A DNA stretch of 64,000 nt from Bifidobacterium scaligerum (GCF_002802865.1 NZ_PGLQ01000001.1:558001-622000), one strand, 5' to 3'. Positions 46,575-54,116 are shown, counted from the first letter of the stretch. Numbers and translations are program-made. The notes: a model not told the origin generated them from the letters alone.

Positions 46575-46616
46575 TGACATCTAATATGACATTCGAGTTG
46601 ACATCATAGTTGACAT
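46575..46616. repeat. Four tandem 12-bp repeats (TGACAT + six bases)
   Basis: TGACAT recurs at 46575, 46587, 46599 and 46611, exactly every 12 bp. On the minus strand, in a frame other than that of the upstream gene, it reads DVNY-DVNS-NVIL-DVMQ-stop. It starts 25 bp past the stop of the 132-aa gene. Confidence 0.8.
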
Positions 46617-46640
46617 CTGAAAAGGTCGAATCCCATATAG

Positions 46641-47039
46641 CTATTTGATAGTAATCCAGTCGTAAGATTCCATCACTTGACTTAATTCATCAAACTCTTT
46701 TTTGTCATTGAATCCATAATAATTGGATGTTTGAACATTGTTTGTAAGCTCGTTTTTGATTCTTGTATATAGATTTTCAAGAAACTTAGTGGCTTGTTTG
46801 TATTGTTCTAATTCATCATCATCAGGTTCATCATATTCATCAATGTTTTCATAGTAGATGTTGATTTCATCACTCATCCATTCCATTAGTTCCTTGATGG
46901 TACTGGTTTCAAACCATGACAAATCTGATTCATCAGCTGGTATGCTATCATTCCATCCCTCATTATTGTCAATGATGGTTTGAATGACATCATCGTACTG
47001 GTCGTTTTCATTATCATTTAAGTGTTTGTTTTCTAACAT
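46641..47039 (-). CDS. Highly acidic protein of unknown function (132 aa)
   Basis: I do not recognise this family. Of 132 residues, 35 are Asp or Glu and only nine Lys or Arg, so the protein is strongly negative. It appears mostly helical with Trp, Tyr and Phe spread through it and no cysteine. Strong acidity on a mobile element can mean a DNA-mimic anti-restriction protein or an inhibitor, but nothing specific supports it here. No clear consensus ribosome binding site; AGAGAACGG is upstream. An alternative frame past the stop (see the 12-bp repeats) may be a shifted C-terminus. Confidence 0.65.
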   Translation of the reverse strand: MLENKHLNDNENDQYDDVIQTIIDNNEGWNDSIPADESDLSWFETSTIKELMEWMSDEINIYYENIDEYDEPDDDELEQYKQATKFLENLYTRIKNELTNNVQTSNYYGFNDKKEFDELSQVMESYDWITIK

Positions 47040-47178
47040 AACTTAATCCGTTCTCTTGTGTTTATTCGTTCGTAGTTGTTTTCAATGTTAGCATGTTTTT
47101 AATCGTGCGTATAAATCTTGTGCATGATTTTTTGTGCTACATTATTCAACTGGCATGATGTGAGTTTTATTCCCATAA

Positions 47179-47871
47179 TCACATGTTGAATATGTAATAA
47201 CCGCCCAGGTATTTACCTTGTTGGTATGAATATGTTGATATGTGAATCTTGTCAATGGTTGCCGTGTTGTTTATATCCGATTCAAGTGGATTGCAATATA
47301 CGCCGACCATGTTGCAATTAGCTGATTGGTATATTGTGTTTCTCATTCCAACGGTTGGTATTATGTTCTTTTGTAAGTCGACTGGTAGTTTGTTAAAAAC
47401 CTCGATGTTGACTTTCTTTCTTAATTCAGAATCACGCCATGTTGACAATGCTGTTTTTGTCGTATCAATTGCGAACAGTTCAGGATTGTTTGAATATGAA
47501 TATATTTCAAATGTCAGTGCTGTTTTCTTACTGGGGTCGCTTGCTTTATCATCAGTGTTCAATCCATATGGCATTGATACAGCGTATTGTTTGTTATCTA
47601 TAAGAACTTTACCACCGCCACTGTTATTCAATATGGTTTCATACCATTCGCTTTTATTACCATTCTTACTGATATCATCTGCAATCTGTTTCATTCCATC
47701 CGCGTTGTATCTGACCCCGTTCAAGTCATAATAGAAACCATTGCAATCAGTTATGTTATTGCATATGCCATTAGCAATGGCATGATTGGTTTCTATGAAC
47801 AGCGCCGTTGTGAGCACGGTCAGTGTTGCAATGAATGCAATTGTTAGTGTTAGTATCTTTTTCTTTTTCAT
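47179..47871 (-). CDS. Secreted or membrane-anchored protein with DUF6273-like segment (230 aa)
   Basis: The N-terminus (MKKKKILTLTIAFIATLTVLTTALFI) is a signal peptide or anchor. Two Cys lie close after it (CNNITDC) and two near the C-terminus, suggesting disulfides outside the cell. STWRDSELRKKVNIEVFNKLP near residue 140 resembles the W..SELR..LN..F...LP pattern of DUF6273 domains in Gram-positive surface proteins. The end is Tyr-rich. No enzyme motif is visible. It is the main cargo candidate of the island; its role could be surface exclusion or binding. Low-GC codon use differs from the host. Confidence 0.65.
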   Translation of the reverse strand: MKKKKILTLTIAFIATLTVLTTALFIETNHAIANGICNNITDCNGFYYDLNGVRYNADGMKQIADDISKNGNKSEWYETILNNSGGGKVLIDNKQYAVSMPYGLNTDDKASDPSKKTALTFEIYSYSNNPELFAIDTTKTALSTWRDSELRKKVNIEVFNKLPVDLQKNIIPTVGMRNTIYQSANCNMVGVYCNPLESDINNTATIDKIHISTYSYQQGKYLGGYYIFNM

Positions 47872-47883
47872 GCATACCGCCTT

Positions 47884-48135
47884 TTATTTTCTCTTTATCA
47901 ATCCCATTGGTTGACCTTTTGTAATGATTTGTTCTAACACTTGATTAGCTGTTAAACCGTTTGTAGCCCCCTCGTAAATCAGTTTCTGCCATGTTGGTTT
48001 TGTTCGGTTGGGGTAGTACTCGATTGCTGTTAGCATTAATTCATAGTCAGCATTGAATGTTTGAGCTAACAGTGTTGCACTTACCATTTGTGATGGTTTG
48101 TCTACATTTGTGGACTTTTCTTTTTTGTTTCTCAT
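47884..48135 (-). CDS. Small protein coupled to resolvase (83 aa)
   Basis: An 83-aa protein with a basic N-terminus (MRNKKEKSTNVDK) and helical rest. Its ATG overlaps the resolvase stop by four bases, so both are made together. No family recognised; no hydrophobic segment. It could be an accessory DNA-binding protein for the recombinase or an unrelated small regulator. The stop lies 12 bp before the start of the secreted-protein gene, so all three genes appear to form one operon. Confidence 0.6.
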   Translation of the reverse strand: MRNKKEKSTNVDKPSQMVSATLLAQTFNADYELMLTAIEYYPNRTKPTWQKLIYEGATNGLTANQVLEQIITKGQPMGLIKRK

Positions 48136-48752
48136 TTTTGTTTGTCCTTTTTGTCATTGGTTGTGTTTTCATGTTTGATTTCTCTTGCACGGCGTAGCAT
48201 TCTGAAAATCGTTGCTTCTGATTTTTTGAACTTGATACATAGATCACAGATATCAAAATCCTTGTTTTCTCTATAATCCAATGCTTTCAATGCGTCCTTG
48301 TCAGTCCATGTTGGTGGGCGGTTGGTTGTCTTACCTTGTTCATGGGCTTTTTTACGGCCTGCTTCTGTTCGTTCAATAATCATGCGTCGTTCAAGTTGGG
48401 CTATTGATGCCATGATTTGTAAGTAAGTGATTCCAACCTGTGTGCTGGTGTCAACGCCCTCTTTAAGAGCTATGAGCGTTATATCCCTTTTATTCCAATC
48501 ATCAGTTATGTTCACTATGTCTTTAAAGTTTCTACCTAAACGGTCGAGTGAGTGAACAATAACGGTGTCCCCCGGGTGTAATGCAATCTGTAATGTGTTG
48601 AAACCGGGGCGTTGCATGTTTTTACCACTCACTGATTCATCTGCTAACACATGTTCAGCGCCTGCCTTTATAACAGCGTCCTTTTGATAATCAAGTGAAT
48701 AACCATATTTTGTTTGTTTGTTAGTTGAAACTCTTATATATCCATATTTCAT
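48132..48752 (-). CDS. Serine recombinase (resolvase/invertase family)
   Basis: A 206-aa protein beginning MKYGYIRVSTNKQ; the catalytic Ser is in YIRVST (residue 8). The core includes HSLDRLGRNFKDI and SIAQLERRMIIERTEAGRKKA, and a C-terminal helix-turn-helix (DICDLCIKFKKSEATIFRMLRR). It matches small resolvases and invertases. AAGGGGG precedes this ATG; the extension to 48785 is not used. Candidate binding sites with TTTGATAG lie 140-200 bp upstream. It may resolve element dimers or invert DNA. Confidence 0.93.
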   Translation of the reverse strand: MKYGYIRVSTNKQTKYGYSLDYQKDAVIKAGAEHVLADESVSGKNMQRPGFNTLQIALHPGDTVIVHSLDRLGRNFKDIVNITDDWNKRDITLIALKEGVDTSTQVGITYLQIMASIAQLERRMIIERTEAGRKKAHEQGKTTNRPPTWTDKDALKALDYRENKDFDICDLCIKFKKSEATIFRMLRRAREIKHENTTNDKKDKQK

Positions 48753-48891
48753 ATAAACCCCCTTAAAGTTGTGTTTAAGTTTCAATTATTAAATATCAAT
48801 CAAAATCCATACATTTTTGATATTTTTGAAAAAAATAAAGATTTTTCTGTAAAATCATGTGTTTTATGATTAAATATTGTCTTTTATCTAT

Positions 48892-48951
48892 CTATCAAAT
48901 GTTGTAAACTTTTGATAGTGCTATTTTTGAACCAAAAACAGTGTTTGATAG
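48892..48951. other. Candidate resolvase site
   Basis: CTATCAAA (48892) and TTTGATAG (48911) form a 27-bp inverted-repeat unit with a TA-containing centre, the size of a resolvase subsite I. A third TTTGATAG lies at 48944. All are 140-200 bp upstream of the serine recombinase gene. Confidence 0.5.
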
Positions 48952-49700
48952 ATAACCTGCTGATAATTCATTTTCATAAATATGTTTGAATGTGATATTA
49001 TTGATTACAACTTGAAACAACGGCGTCCATTGAATTGGACTGGTCGGATTAAGATAATGGTTTATACTGTTATTGAAGAGGCCTGTTTTAAGTTGTTAGT
49101 ATAATTTCATAGCAATGGTGGAGCACGCCGGAGTTCTTGTTTTATAGAACAGGTTTAATTGGTGAATCCCTGACAAATCCCATAAAAGTAAGTTCAGGCT
49201 GTTTTTCACATCAGTGCGAAAACTGAATGCAAGTCATTGATACAAACAATTAATTCTAACAATTGTTTGATTGATAGGCGTAGGATTTTGAATGGTTCAA
49301 GAATTGTAATGGATGCCTGTAAAAGCGGACGATTGTCTTAAAAGTAGCTCATATGATTACAGCGTTTGAATCAGCCTGTTAGAAACTGGCATTGAATAGT
49401 TTGTTTGTATCTGTTCTTGTTAGTGGTAATCCGAAACGCGGGGGCTTGCAATCAATCGGATGGTCGATGGTGGTATATGTGTTGGTTGTAAGTAGGACGG
49501 TTGTTAAAATCAGCCAGGCGTGTAGAGGTACAAGGCGGAGCCGTCCATTAAAAATAAACTGTATCAATGCAATCATTGATAGCGTGTAAATCCAACAAGA
49601 ATAAGACGCTGTTGGTAGACCTTTTATTACTTATAGATATATATATAGTTATGTGTTAGTGGTTAACAGTGTTGTTAGCATTCATCATTCAAGAACAGTA

Positions 49701-49765
49701 GGACCAGCATGGACCTTTACGCGGCCGTTTCAAAAAAGCCTGTAAGCGCCCATGCTGGCCTTTTC
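49701..49765 (+). terminator. Terminator on plus strand before integrase 3' end
   Basis: Stem GG-a-CCAGCATGG / CCATGCTGG-CC followed by TTTTCTTT. It is convergent with the integrase gene and may also end a non-coding plus-strand transcript. Confidence 0.7.
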
Positions 49766-49769
49766 TTTA

Positions 49770-51110
49770 TCAATCCATGTCATTAGTCGTGTCAGTGTGT
49801 GAACGCCGTTCTATGACCCCTTTTTGTTCGTTTAACATGGTATCTATGTTCATTGCTTGTTCTATGCCATAGTTCAAACTTGTCATTTCGTGTAGCATGT
49901 TGTTTTCAAATCGTTCCGCCGTTGCTTTCATCATGGACGCTGTTAAGTGCGTATAGTATTCGGTCATGGACGGGTTCATATGTCCAAGGATTGCTTGTGC
50001 TATTTGAATGTTTTCGCCTTGTTCTGCTAATTGTGTAGCTGCCATGTGTCTAAATGCATGCAATCTTATGTATGTTGGTTTAGTATCATCATGTAGCATA
50101 ATTCGATGGTATTCATCTTGTATTCTTTTCCATATGTAAGTTAGATTGTTATAATCAAACGGTTTGTTATTCTTGATGAACAGTGCATGCCTTGTTTCAT
50201 TTTTCATGTATTCATCATTCAATTTAACAGGTAGTGAAACCGCGTTTTTATGTTTATTGGTTTCATCAAGTATTGCTTGTTTGTACTGCCTGCCAATTGG
50301 TATTGTTCTTGAATGAAAATCTGTTAGCTTACCTTTTGTTCCTAATTTCAAATAGTAAGCGCCGTTTTCTTTTCTTAATTGTGTTGATACTGTTAAACTA
50401 CTATCAGCATAATTCAATGATTCTTGTGTTAATCCTATTAGCTCACTGGCTCTTAATCCTAATGTGAGCAATAAAAACATGTTGTAGTATTCATGGTATT
50501 TACATTGCTCGTAAGACAGCATATTGATGATACCTTTTAATGTTAGTATTATCTGATTTGTCTTATCTATTTCCAATGCACGAGTTTTGTTATTATATGC
50601 TGGCTTGTTAACACTGTTTGTAGGATTGAACTGGATATAACCGTTCTTAATTGAATATTCAAATAGTGCATGTAATAACTTATAAATCTTGTTCTTATTA
50701 CTATCAGTTGTTTCTAATTCATTGAAATACTTGTTTAAAGTTTTTGAATCAACACTGATATCCATATCTGATAAATATGGTTTTATGTGTTTCTTATACA
50801 TGTTGTTAGTGTTCTTATAATGTTTTTCACTAATTTCATGCTTTTTATCCATTGATTCCAACCGCTCATAAAACACAAAATCAATGGTATGTACTGGTTT
50901 TTTTACCGGTACTGGTTTCTTAACTACTGGTTCATCAACACTGATTTTGCCCAGTTTTGCCACTCGTGCGAGTTGTTTTTCTATACAACGCTTTTTGTTA
51001 TCATCGTAAACATAACGCCATGCGCCGTCTTGTTTCCATTTACAACACCATTGTATTCTTTTGTTATGCATTGTTTGGAATGGTTTCATAGCAACAAGTT
51101 TAGCAATCAT
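49770..51110 (-). CDS. int: Tyrosine integrase of the island
   Basis: A 446-aa tyrosine recombinase. Residues about 1-75 may be an arm-binding region, then a SAM-like core-binding domain (about 80-165) and the catalytic domain with Arg in LGLRASELIG, HAFRHMAATQL (His and Arg), LGHMNPSMTEYYTHL (His and the nucleophile Tyr, about residue 397). The last 28 residues extend beyond the usual end and include the 28-bp repeated DNA. It should cut and join at TCCACTGG. The gene starts 52 bp from the right end, which is the usual place for an integrase next to its attachment site. Confidence 0.95.
   Translation of the reverse strand: MIAKLVAMKPFQTMHNKRIQWCCKWKQDGAWRYVYDDNKKRCIEKQLARVAKLGKISVDEPVVKKPVPVKKPVHTIDFVFYERLESMDKKHEISEKHYKNTNNMYKKHIKPYLSDMDISVDSKTLNKYFNELETTDSNKNKIYKLLHALFEYSIKNGYIQFNPTNSVNKPAYNNKTRALEIDKTNQIILTLKGIINMLSYEQCKYHEYYNMFLLLTLGLRASELIGLTQESLNYADSSLTVSTQLRKENGAYYLKLGTKGKLTDFHSRTIPIGRQYKQAILDETNKHKNAVSLPVKLNDEYMKNETRHALFIKNNKPFDYNNLTYIWKRIQDEYHRIMLHDDTKPTYIRLHAFRHMAATQLAEQGENIQIAQAILGHMNPSMTEYYTHLTASMMKATAERFENNMLHEMTSLNYGIEQAMNIDTMLNEQKGVIERRSHTDTTNDMD
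49800..49827. repeat. 28-bp direct repeat, copy 2 (in integrase 3' end)
   Basis: 27 of 28 bases match 46054-46081. Here it codes for the integrase tail around QKGVIERRS. Confidence 0.85.
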
Positions 51111-51125
51111 TCAAGACTGCATGAA

Positions 51126-51161
51126 ACTATGGAACCACTGTTATTGCAATGATTCCATAGT
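51126..51161. other. Inverted repeat between integrase start and attR
   Basis: Arms ACTATGGAA / TTCCATAGT around 18 bases, directly upstream of the integrase gene and touching the core site. Possible arm-type integrase site or autoregulatory operator. Confidence 0.5.
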
Positions 51162-51177
51162 TCCACTGGACTGTCCG
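51162..51177 (+). other. Right attachment site (attR) and half-palindrome
   Basis: Core TCCACTGG followed by ACTGTCCG; counterpart of 45521-45535. Host-like GC content resumes here. Confidence 0.7.
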
Positions 51178-51381
51178 TAGTGACGGCCTGAGCGAGGTGA
51201 GAGCCGAGCGAAGGTAATGTTGAGACTCGCCGGAAGGCGAGTCCGTAATTGCTGGGCCAAGCCGTTAAGCAGATGGTCCGGTGGACCGTCTGTAGGCGAG
51301 GCTGAGCAGCGACAGCTGCGAGGTAATGATGAGTCCCGCTGAGAGCGGGTCTTCAGTTGCTGGGCCAAGCCGTTAAGCAGA
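51170..51381. repeat. Tandem structured intergenic repeat, about 110 bp units
   Basis: Two units end in an identical 25-bp sequence (51249-51273 and 51357-51381, starting TTGCTGGGCC and ending TTAAGCAGA). Each contains an inner hairpin, GACTCGCC-GGAA-GGCGAGTC in the first and a compensated GACCCGCT/AGCGGGTC-type one in the second, with TAATG(T/A)TGAG before it. The second unit begins with a near palindrome around GGTCC/GGACC; the first unit's equivalent is the palindrome split by the island. Confidence 0.75.
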
Positions 51382-51398
51382 CAATTTAACAACTGCAG

Positions 51399-51438
51399 GT
51401 TAGGTTTGGCTCCCTCTCCGAGGGGAGCCAAACCTAAC
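51399..51438. terminator. Terminator after XRE-aminotransferase gene
   Basis: A stem of about 18 bp, GTTAGGTTTGGCTCCC... / GGGAGCCAAACCTAAC, one bulge, adjoining the stop. Another GGCTCCC-type hairpin. Confidence 0.88.
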
Positions 51439-53052
51439 TCAAGCCTGCCAATAGTAGCTGAAGAAGTTCGCAATCTTGGCGGTGGCGTCCTTAAGTACCT
51501 CGATACGGGGCAGGTAAACAATACGGAAGTGATCCGGCTCGCCCCAGTTGAAGCCTCCACCGCGGGTGATAAGGATACGCTCGTCGTGGAGCAGGTCAAG
51601 GGCGAACTGCTCGTCATCGCGGATATTGAACTTTTTCACGTCGATCTTCGGGAAGATGTAGAAAGCGGCTTTCGGCTTAACAGCGGTGAGCCCCGGAATC
51701 GAGTTGATGGCGTTGTAAATGTATTCGCGCTGCTCATATAGACGGCCTCCGGGCACGATGTAGTCGTTGACGGACTGATGGCCGCCGAGTGCCGTTTGCA
51801 CGATGGACTGCGCAGGCACATTCGAACAGATACGCATATTCGCCAACATGTTGAGGCCTTCGATATAGTCCTTGGCGATGCGCTTGTTGCCGGAAAGCAC
51901 CATCCAGCCCACACGGTAGCCGGCGATCATATGCGATTTGGACAGGCCGGAGAACGTCACGCAGAACAAATCAGGAGCAAGCGACGCAATGGACGTGTGG
52001 GTGAGCCCATCCATGACCAGACGATCGTAGATCTCGTCAGAGAAAATCATGAGCTGGTGCTCGCGTGCGATATCCACGATCTCCTGCAGCACTTCTTTCG
52101 GGTACAGTGCGCCGGTAGGGTTGTTCGGGTTGATAAGCACAATGGCCACCGTACGGTCGGTGATCTTGGCGCGAATGTCGTCAAGATCCGGATACCATTC
52201 GGACTGCTCATCACATACGTAATGTACGGCAGTGCCGCCGGCCAGATTCACACAGGCAGTCCATAGCGGATAGTCGGGGCTGGGAATGAGCACTTCATCG
52301 CCATCATCCAGCAACGCAGACATACACAAATTAATGAGCTCACTGACACCGTTTCCGGTGTAAATGTCGTCGATGGTGACATTCGGCAGGTTCTTGAGCT
52401 GCGCATACTGCATGATGGCCTTGCGTGCGGAGAACAGTCCCTTGGACGGCGAATATCCTTCAGTATCAGTCAACTGATGCGCCATATCGTAAACGACTTC
52501 ATCCGGTGTACGGAAACCGAACGGCGCAGGGTTGCCAATGTTCAATTTCAGAATATGTGTGCCGTCCGCCTCCATACGGGCCGCCTCGTCCACCACCGGA
52601 CCTCGCACATCATACAAAACATTGTCAAGCTTATGTGACTTACCGAATGTACGGCGGCGACTTGAAGGGATTTCCGTTTCCAAAGGGCGAGTATCAGAAA
52701 GTTCATTATGGTTCAATTTCAACGCCTCAGTTCTTGTATTGTTATTTGTTGTGATGATATCGTTGTCACGATTAGTGGTGACATCGTTGTCACGCCCGAC
52801 AAGTGGCGCATCATGCAGCAATCGAGGAGAGGATTCCTCGCCACGCAGCCAGCTCGCGTCTACATCTAATTCCCCGGCAAGAAACAAAAGCACATCCTCG
52901 CGCGGTACGGTTTTGCCGGATACGTATTGGCTGATGTGACTTTTCCCCATTTTCACGCCGCTATGCTCAGCCGCGCGAACAAGATCAACCTGCTTTAACC
53001 CACGGCTGTTCATCGCATTGCGCAGGCGTTCCGCGAATACTGATGCGCTCAT
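51439..53052 (-). CDS. Aminotransferase with N-terminal XRE helix-turn-helix domain
   Basis: A 537-aa fusion. Residues about 5-70 are an XRE-type helix-turn-helix (FAERLRNAMNSRGLKQVDLV, GKSHISQYVSGKTVPREDVL). A Asn/Thr/Asp-rich linker (about 80-125) follows, then an alanine-transaminase-like domain: GYSPSKGL, INPNNPTGALY, SDEIYDRL, the PLP Lys in FSGLSKSHMIAGYRVGW and C-terminal RIVYLPR. It probably makes alanine from pyruvate and glutamate and also binds DNA. GGAGG lies six bases before the ATG at 53052; a perfect 13-bp inverted repeat begins 11 bp upstream. Autoregulation is a strong hypothesis. Confidence 0.92.
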   Translation of the reverse strand: MSASVFAERLRNAMNSRGLKQVDLVRAAEHSGVKMGKSHISQYVSGKTVPREDVLLFLAGELDVDASWLRGEESSPRLLHDAPLVGRDNDVTTNRDNDIITTNNNTRTEALKLNHNELSDTRPLETEIPSSRRRTFGKSHKLDNVLYDVRGPVVDEAARMEADGTHILKLNIGNPAPFGFRTPDEVVYDMAHQLTDTEGYSPSKGLFSARKAIMQYAQLKNLPNVTIDDIYTGNGVSELINLCMSALLDDGDEVLIPSPDYPLWTACVNLAGGTAVHYVCDEQSEWYPDLDDIRAKITDRTVAIVLINPNNPTGALYPKEVLQEIVDIAREHQLMIFSDEIYDRLVMDGLTHTSIASLAPDLFCVTFSGLSKSHMIAGYRVGWMVLSGNKRIAKDYIEGLNMLANMRICSNVPAQSIVQTALGGHQSVNDYIVPGGRLYEQREYIYNAINSIPGLTAVKPKAAFYIFPKIDVKKFNIRDDEQFALDLLHDERILITRGGGFNWGEPDHFRIVYLPRIEVLKDATAKIANFFSYYWQA

Positions 53053-53063
53053 ATTGTGCCTCC

Positions 53064-53098
53064 AACCGAAGTTCAATTCCTTGCGTTGAACTTCGGTT
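53064..53098. promoter_or_regulatory. Operator-like inverted repeat before XRE-aminotransferase
   Basis: AACCGAAGTTCAA / TTGAACTTCGGTT, 13 perfect pairs around nine bases. Two further AGTTCAATA half-sites follow at about 53112-53131. Its place between start codon and likely promoter suggests a binding site for the encoded XRE domain. Confidence 0.75.
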
Positions 53099-53159
53099 CA
53101 AAGCATACGCCTAGTTCAATATAAGTTCAATAACAAGCGTGTAAACACGCATAACCTCG

Positions 53160-54116
53160 TCACAAGAATGGTTCGATTTCTTGCCGCGATGGACATGTCG
53201 CGGGTCCGGATCGCGTGACGGAAATTGCAGCAGCAACGTTGGCTATGCGTACCGCTTCATAGAGTGAAGCGCCGCGAATGAGTTCTGCGCTCATCACCCC
53301 TACATGGCAATCGCCTGCTCCGTTAGTATCGACGGCATGCACATGATGGGACGGCACCAATCGCGCACACTCCCCCGCTGCGGCACTCAGCCATGCGCCC
53401 GAAGCTCCAGCACGAAGAATCACTGGGGCATTCAATCGTTCACTGAGCGCAGTGCAAACGGTTTCGGCATCTCGCAGAATCGCGCCGGACAATCCTAGAC
53501 GACGTCCCAGTGCCAGCCCTTCCTCATAGTTGCAGGACCATATAGGACGATGGACAATAATGGCATTCAACAGCCGGTCTTCCGCTCCCGCTGCCACCGA
53601 AGATGGATCGAATACGGTGGTGAATCGATGGGAAGTGTACCGTTCGAGGAAAGCGAGCAATCCTCGCGAGGTGGGATGCGCAAACGTGTAACCGTTAATA
53701 TGAACGATGTCTGTGTCGGCTGGTTCGATGCCATTGAAGCATCGTTCATCACCCTGGGTCTCAGCGCCTCGCACTGTTACGAACGTACGCTCAGCGCGCG
53801 CATCGGTCATGGCCATGCAAATACCGGAATCACGAGTTGAATCAGTCAGTCCGATATGCGCGATACCGTCGTCGGCCAATGCATTCCTAATCTGCGTAGC
53901 CCATGGACCAGTGCCGATGATACCACCGTGCGCCGCTGCGACGCCCATTTGACGCACAGCATGCAGGATATTGAAACTGGATCCTACTCGGGCCACGGCT
54001 TCATCGGCGAAGGCATCACCTCCAGGCTCCGGCACGCGGTCGATGCGCATGGTCAGGTCAACAAGCATCTGACCTAGACTGATGACTCGCCCTGTGGCAG
54101 GATTGTCACCGCTCAT
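53160..54116 (-). CDS. PfkB family carbohydrate/nucleoside kinase
   Basis: A 318-aa ribokinase-fold protein. The N-terminal VISLGQMLVDLTMRIDRVPEPGGDAFAD and the C-terminal DTNGAGDCHVG (anion hole and catalytic Asp) are the PfkB signatures; the usual T-G-A-G-D-A/F is slightly changed. The start at 54116 is chosen because AAAGGG is six bases upstream; it overlaps the ADP-ribosylglycohydrolase gene by 11 bp. The genomic link to that enzyme suggests phosphorylation of ribose or a nucleoside product. Substrate not provable from sequence. Confidence 0.85.
   Translation of the reverse strand: MSGDNPATGRVISLGQMLVDLTMRIDRVPEPGGDAFADEAVARVGSSFNILHAVRQMGVAAAHGGIIGTGPWATQIRNALADDGIAHIGLTDSTRDSGICMAMTDARAERTFVTVRGAETQGDERCFNGIEPADTDIVHINGYTFAHPTSRGLLAFLERYTSHRFTTVFDPSSVAAGAEDRLLNAIIVHRPIWSCNYEEGLALGRRLGLSGAILRDAETVCTALSERLNAPVILRAGASGAWLSAAAGECARLVPSHHVHAVDTNGAGDCHVGVMSAELIRGASLYEAVRIANVAAAISVTRSGPATCPSRQEIEPFL

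Larger units (their letters stand above)
48786..49769. other. Non-coding AT-rich middle of the island
   Basis: About 1 kb without an acceptable gene. It contains a candidate resolvase site (48892-48951), an inverted repeat CAAACAATT / AATTGTTTG (49243-49269), the 14-mer AAGTTGTTAGTATA (about 49093) that also occurs near 46171, and a strong plus-strand terminator at 49701. The 65-codon ORF at 49392 lacks a ribosome binding site and was not accepted. The presence of a terminator with no gene before it suggests a non-coding transcript. Confidence 0.5.
45528..51169. mobile_element. AT-rich integrative element (about 5.6 kb) with tyrosine integrase and serine resolvase
   Basis: GC content falls sharply right after the MetE-like gene and rises again after 51162. 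The ends share TCCACTGG in direct orientation. Genes: acidic 132-aa protein, secreted 230-aa protein, 83-aa protein, serine recombinase, tyrosine integrase next to the right end, all on the minus strand. There are no conjugation or replication genes I recognise, so it is likely a small mobilisable or satellite-type element, or a decayed one. The non-coding share (about 2 kb) is high. Confidence 0.85.

Noticed and set aside
49392..49589. 65-codon ORFs on both strands
   Set aside because: No ribosome binding site, no domain, and low coding character; treated as non-coding.
45521..51177. Insertion sequence or transposon with inverted terminal repeats
   Set aside because: The half-palindromes at the ends look like inverted repeats, but they belong to the host site and the element carries a tyrosine integrase, not a transposase.
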